This document shows positions 61,994 through 64,000 of a DNA stretch of 64,000 nt, piece by piece; the stretch's first letter is position 1, and each line of letters begins with the position of its first letter. The stretch is from the NCBI GenBank assembly GCA_965206775.1, contig CBDBKU010000003.1, forward strand, positions 930,001 through 994,000, in the 5' to 3' direction. Under the pieces are notes generated by a model. That model did not search any database. It was not told the DNA's origin and was given only the letters and a program-made list of their open reading frames with translations. Position numbers and translations under genes: made by a program. This DNA comes from VXMF01 sp965206775 (GTDB taxonomy: Bacteria; Acidobacteriota; Terriglobia; Bryobacterales; UBA6623).

Positions 61994-63817
61994 GTGGGCA
62001 CGACGAAGTCCAGCAAGCAAGGACAGCCAGTCGGGGGGCGGCCCGCGTGCGCTCGCTGCGAGCAACTCCAACGCGCACTCGAGGCGGCCCAGTCCGACTT
62101 GCAGGCTGCGCAGGAACGGGAGGCCGGGCTGCAAGCCCGGCTGGCGAACCTGCAACAGTCGCTGTTCGGACGCAAGAGCGAGGCCACGCCAGCGGGCGAG
62201 GACGACCCGTCCGCCACGGCGGGAGTCGCTGCCGACCCGTCGGCCGACGAGACAGCGTCCGCCGCAACGCCCGCGCCGGATCCGTCCGCGAGCGAGGATC
62301 CGGCGGTCCGGCCGCGCAGGAAGCGCGGGCGGGAGCCGGGTTCGCCGACCCCGCCGCGCGAGAAGCGGCCCGGCCTGCCCGTGGTGCTGGAGTGGCTGGA
62401 CGTGCCCGAGCCGGAGCGCCGCTGTGCGGACTGCGGGACCGCCTGCGTGCGGTGCGGGCACAAGACCAGCTGGCTGTACGAGATGGCCTGGAACGCGCTG
62501 GTGCGCAAGGTGGTGCGCCAGCGCTATGGTCCGGACTGCGACTGTTCCGCAGCCCGGCCGGTGATCGCCCCGCCGGCTCCCCGGCTGGGCAGCAGCCAGT
62601 TGGGCACCAGCGTGTGGGCCTGGTGTCTGATCCAGGTCTGCGCGCTGTTCCGTCCGCAGGCGGCGGTCGCCCGGGATCTGGCGGCACTGGGGCTGCGCGT
62701 GCCGCACTCGACGCTGTCGACGGGATTGCGGCGGCTCGCGCATCTGTTCGAGCCGCTGGACGCGGCGATCGGGGCGTATCAGCAGCAGCAGCCGGTGGCC
62801 CGGGCCGACGAGACCTCCTGGCCGGTGCAGTGGCTGGCCACGAGCGAGGACGGCAACAAGGATCCGCCTCCCCGCGGGCGGCAGAAGCCGAAGTTCTGGC
62901 TGTGGGCCTGTCTGGCCGGCCACACGGTCCGCATGCGGATCCTGCCGACCCGGGGCCTGGACTCCGCCCGGCAAGTGCTCGACCCGGTGGTCGGCAAGAA
63001 CGGGTTGACGGTGCTGGTGCGCGACTGCTACAGCACGTGCAAGGCCTTTGCCAAGCAGTTTCCGAACGGGGTGGCGCTCTCCCACTGCTGGGCGCATATC
63101 CGCCGCAATTTTGTCCGGGTCGGCACCGGTCACCCGGAACTGCAGGCGTGGGCGCAGGAGTGGGTCGAGCGCATCGGCGCGTTGTTCCGGCTGCACCGGC
63201 AGCGGCTCCAGCAGTGGGATCGGCAGCAACCGCTGGAGCGGCAGAGCGGGGAGTTCGCGGCGCTGCAGCAGGAGTTGCAAGCGCGGGTGGAGGAGTTGTT
63301 CGAGCGCGCCCGGGACGAGGGCGTGGAGCGCAGGATCGACTGGATTCTGCTCGATCAGGCGGGCCAGGGCCGCAGCCGGCACGGTGCCGAGCTGGCCCGT
63401 GTGGAGGCGCAAGGGCGGGCCTTGGGGGCCTTGCCGAGTCACCGGGAATCGCTGAGCCGCTTCGTGGGGGACCCACGGATCCCGCGCGACAGCAATTTGT
63501 CGGAGCGGGTGTTGCGGGGGCCGGTCATCGCCCGCTACACCAGCTTCGGTTCCGGCGGGCCGGACGGTGCGCGGGCGGCGGGTCTGCTGTTCGGCGTGCT
63601 CGCGACCGTGCGCCTGGCGGGCCTGAACCCGTATGCCTGGATGCTGGACTGGCTGGCGGCCTGTGCCCGCCAGGGCAACCAAGCCCCGCAACAGCTCGAT
63701 CCCTGGCTGCCGTGGCGCATGAGCGAGCCGCGTCGGGAACAACTCCGCAAGGCCCCGGCGGACTGGATCGGGTCCGTCGCCCCCAGCGGGGACACCGAGC
63801 TGGGCAAGGCGGCCTGA
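61994..63817 (+). CDS. IS66-type transposase (TnpC)
   Basis: 607 residues. A coiled-coil N-terminus (ALEAAQSDLQAAQEREAGLQARLANLQQSLFGRKSE) precedes a Cys-rich zinc finger (RRCADCGTACVRCGHK). The DDE core follows: ADETSW near residue 271, LVRDCYST near 343 and DSNLSERVLRGPVIARY with the Glu near 503. All look intact. The start is GTG at 61994. The accessory IS66 genes tnpA and tnpB are not upstream; instead a DruA-like gene follows directly (stop TGA, then ATG after no gap). Confidence 0.93.
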   Translation: MGTTKSSKQGQPVGGRPACARCEQLQRALEAAQSDLQAAQEREAGLQARLANLQQSLFGRKSEATPAGEDDPSATAGVAADPSADETASAATPAPDPSASEDPAVRPRRKRGREPGSPTPPREKRPGLPVVLEWLDVPEPERRCADCGTACVRCGHKTSWLYEMAWNALVRKVVRQRYGPDCDCSAARPVIAPPAPRLGSSQLGTSVWAWCLIQVCALFRPQAAVARDLAALGLRVPHSTLSTGLRRLAHLFEPLDAAIGAYQQQQPVARADETSWPVQWLATSEDGNKDPPPRGRQKPKFWLWACLAGHTVRMRILPTRGLDSARQVLDPVVGKNGLTVLVRDCYSTCKAFAKQFPNGVALSHCWAHIRRNFVRVGTGHPELQAWAQEWVERIGALFRLHRQRLQQWDRQQPLERQSGEFAALQQELQARVEELFERARDEGVERRIDWILLDQAGQGRSRHGAELARVEAQGRALGALPSHRESLSRFVGDPRIPRDSNLSERVLRGPVIARYTSFGSGGPDGARAAGLLFGVLATVRLAGLNPYAWMLDWLAACARQGNQAPQQLDPWLPWRMSEPRREQLRKAPADWIGSVAPSGDTELGKAA

Positions 63818-64000
63818 ATGGCCCGTTCCGCCGCCGAGCTGGACCCGCGCATCGTGCGGCTGGCCTCGACCACCTTCTGCGGCCACCGCCTGCGACGCAG
63901 CCAGATCGCGGACATCCAGGAGATCGTCACCAGCTTGCCCCTGCTGAGCCGCACCGAACTGGGCCACACCGTCTGCGAGTACCTGCGCTGGCAGACCCCT
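63818..64000 (+). CDS. DruA-like (DUF4338) protein, 3' end outside window
   Basis: Begins immediately after the stop of the IS66 transposase. Its 61 visible residues (ELDPRIVRLASTTFCGHRLRRSQIADIQEIVTSLPLLSRTELGHTVCEYLRWQTP) align with the first 54 residues of the fusion protein at 22536 (STTFFGRRFTRRQIAQVQETVATFPALARKELAQTICEHLRWRTP); about half of the positions are identical. The rest runs off the window, so it is not known whether it is free-standing or also fused to another domain. The adjacency implies co-transcription with the transposase. Confidence 0.82.
   Translation, partial: MARSAAELDPRIVRLASTTFCGHRLRRSQIADIQEIVTSLPLLSRTELGHTVCEYLRWQTP

Noticed and set aside
61841..63967. Long minus-strand frame opposite the IS66 transposase
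   Set aside because: Shadow frame; the plus-strand frame carries all IS66 motifs.

Overview
The window reads as a high-GC (clearly above 55% by eye) bacterial chromosome segment, most likely from an uncultured Acidobacteriota-like organism; Planctomycetota or Verrucomicrobiota are less likely alternatives. The basis is gene content, not a marker gene: an Oar-like outer-membrane receptor with a carboxypeptidase-regulatory domain beside a heptaheme cytochrome/TPR protein, several formylglycine sulfatases, DUF1080 and DUF3604 proteins, and a UPF0182 membrane protein. No rRNA gene, complete tRNA or CRISPR array was seen.

Bases 1-21.7 kb are mostly ordinary chromosome: a DUF3604/PHP-like protein (cut by the window edge), a Tat-exported aldo/keto reductase, a Fic protein, a 72-bp tandem repeat, a thiamine-diphosphate enzyme, a sulfatase, a HigBA toxin-antitoxin pair, an esterase, a DUF1080 hydrolase, prephenate dehydratase, Smc, a TolB-like lipoprotein and a UPF0182 protein. 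From 21.8 to 42 kb the sequence is heavily rearranged. It holds a frameshifted sulfatase, a transposase fused to a DruA-like (DUF4338) domain, a giant SNF2 ATPase, a P1 peptidase, a second DruA-like fragment and a group II intron. It also holds a transposase gene split by a recombinase-in-trio (RIT) element with perfect 77-bp inverted ends. Next comes the remnant of a CBASS anti-phage operon (CapW-like regulator with palindromic operator, CapV-like patatin phospholipase, CD-NTase), whose far side has been overwritten by the transposon.

Bases 43-51.6 kb are a small integration hotspot. Imperfect direct repeats of about 270 bp, several tRNA 3'-half remnants, paired GGGACC motifs and a truncated integrase surround an intact IS1595-type element (8-bp target duplication), an AbiEi/AbiEii pair, an hsdR ruin and two sulfatase sequences. 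Bases 52-59 kb return to chromosome: a DUF433/DUF5615 pair with a frameshifted toxin, a frameshifted hydrolase, the multiheme cytochrome and the receptor. Bases 59-64 kb are again a graveyard (IclR-, DapA- and ISKra4-type fragments). They end in an IS66 transposase immediately followed by a third DruA-like gene that runs off the window.

The main theme is defence and mobility. CBASS, AbiE, HigBA, hsdR remains and the SNF2 ATPase sit among nested mobile elements, and the DruA-like domain known from Druantia anti-phage systems occurs three times, each time in a transposon context. Calls of single-base frameshifts (21.8, 52.6 and 53.7 kb) could be real decay or assembly errors; the sequence alone cannot decide.
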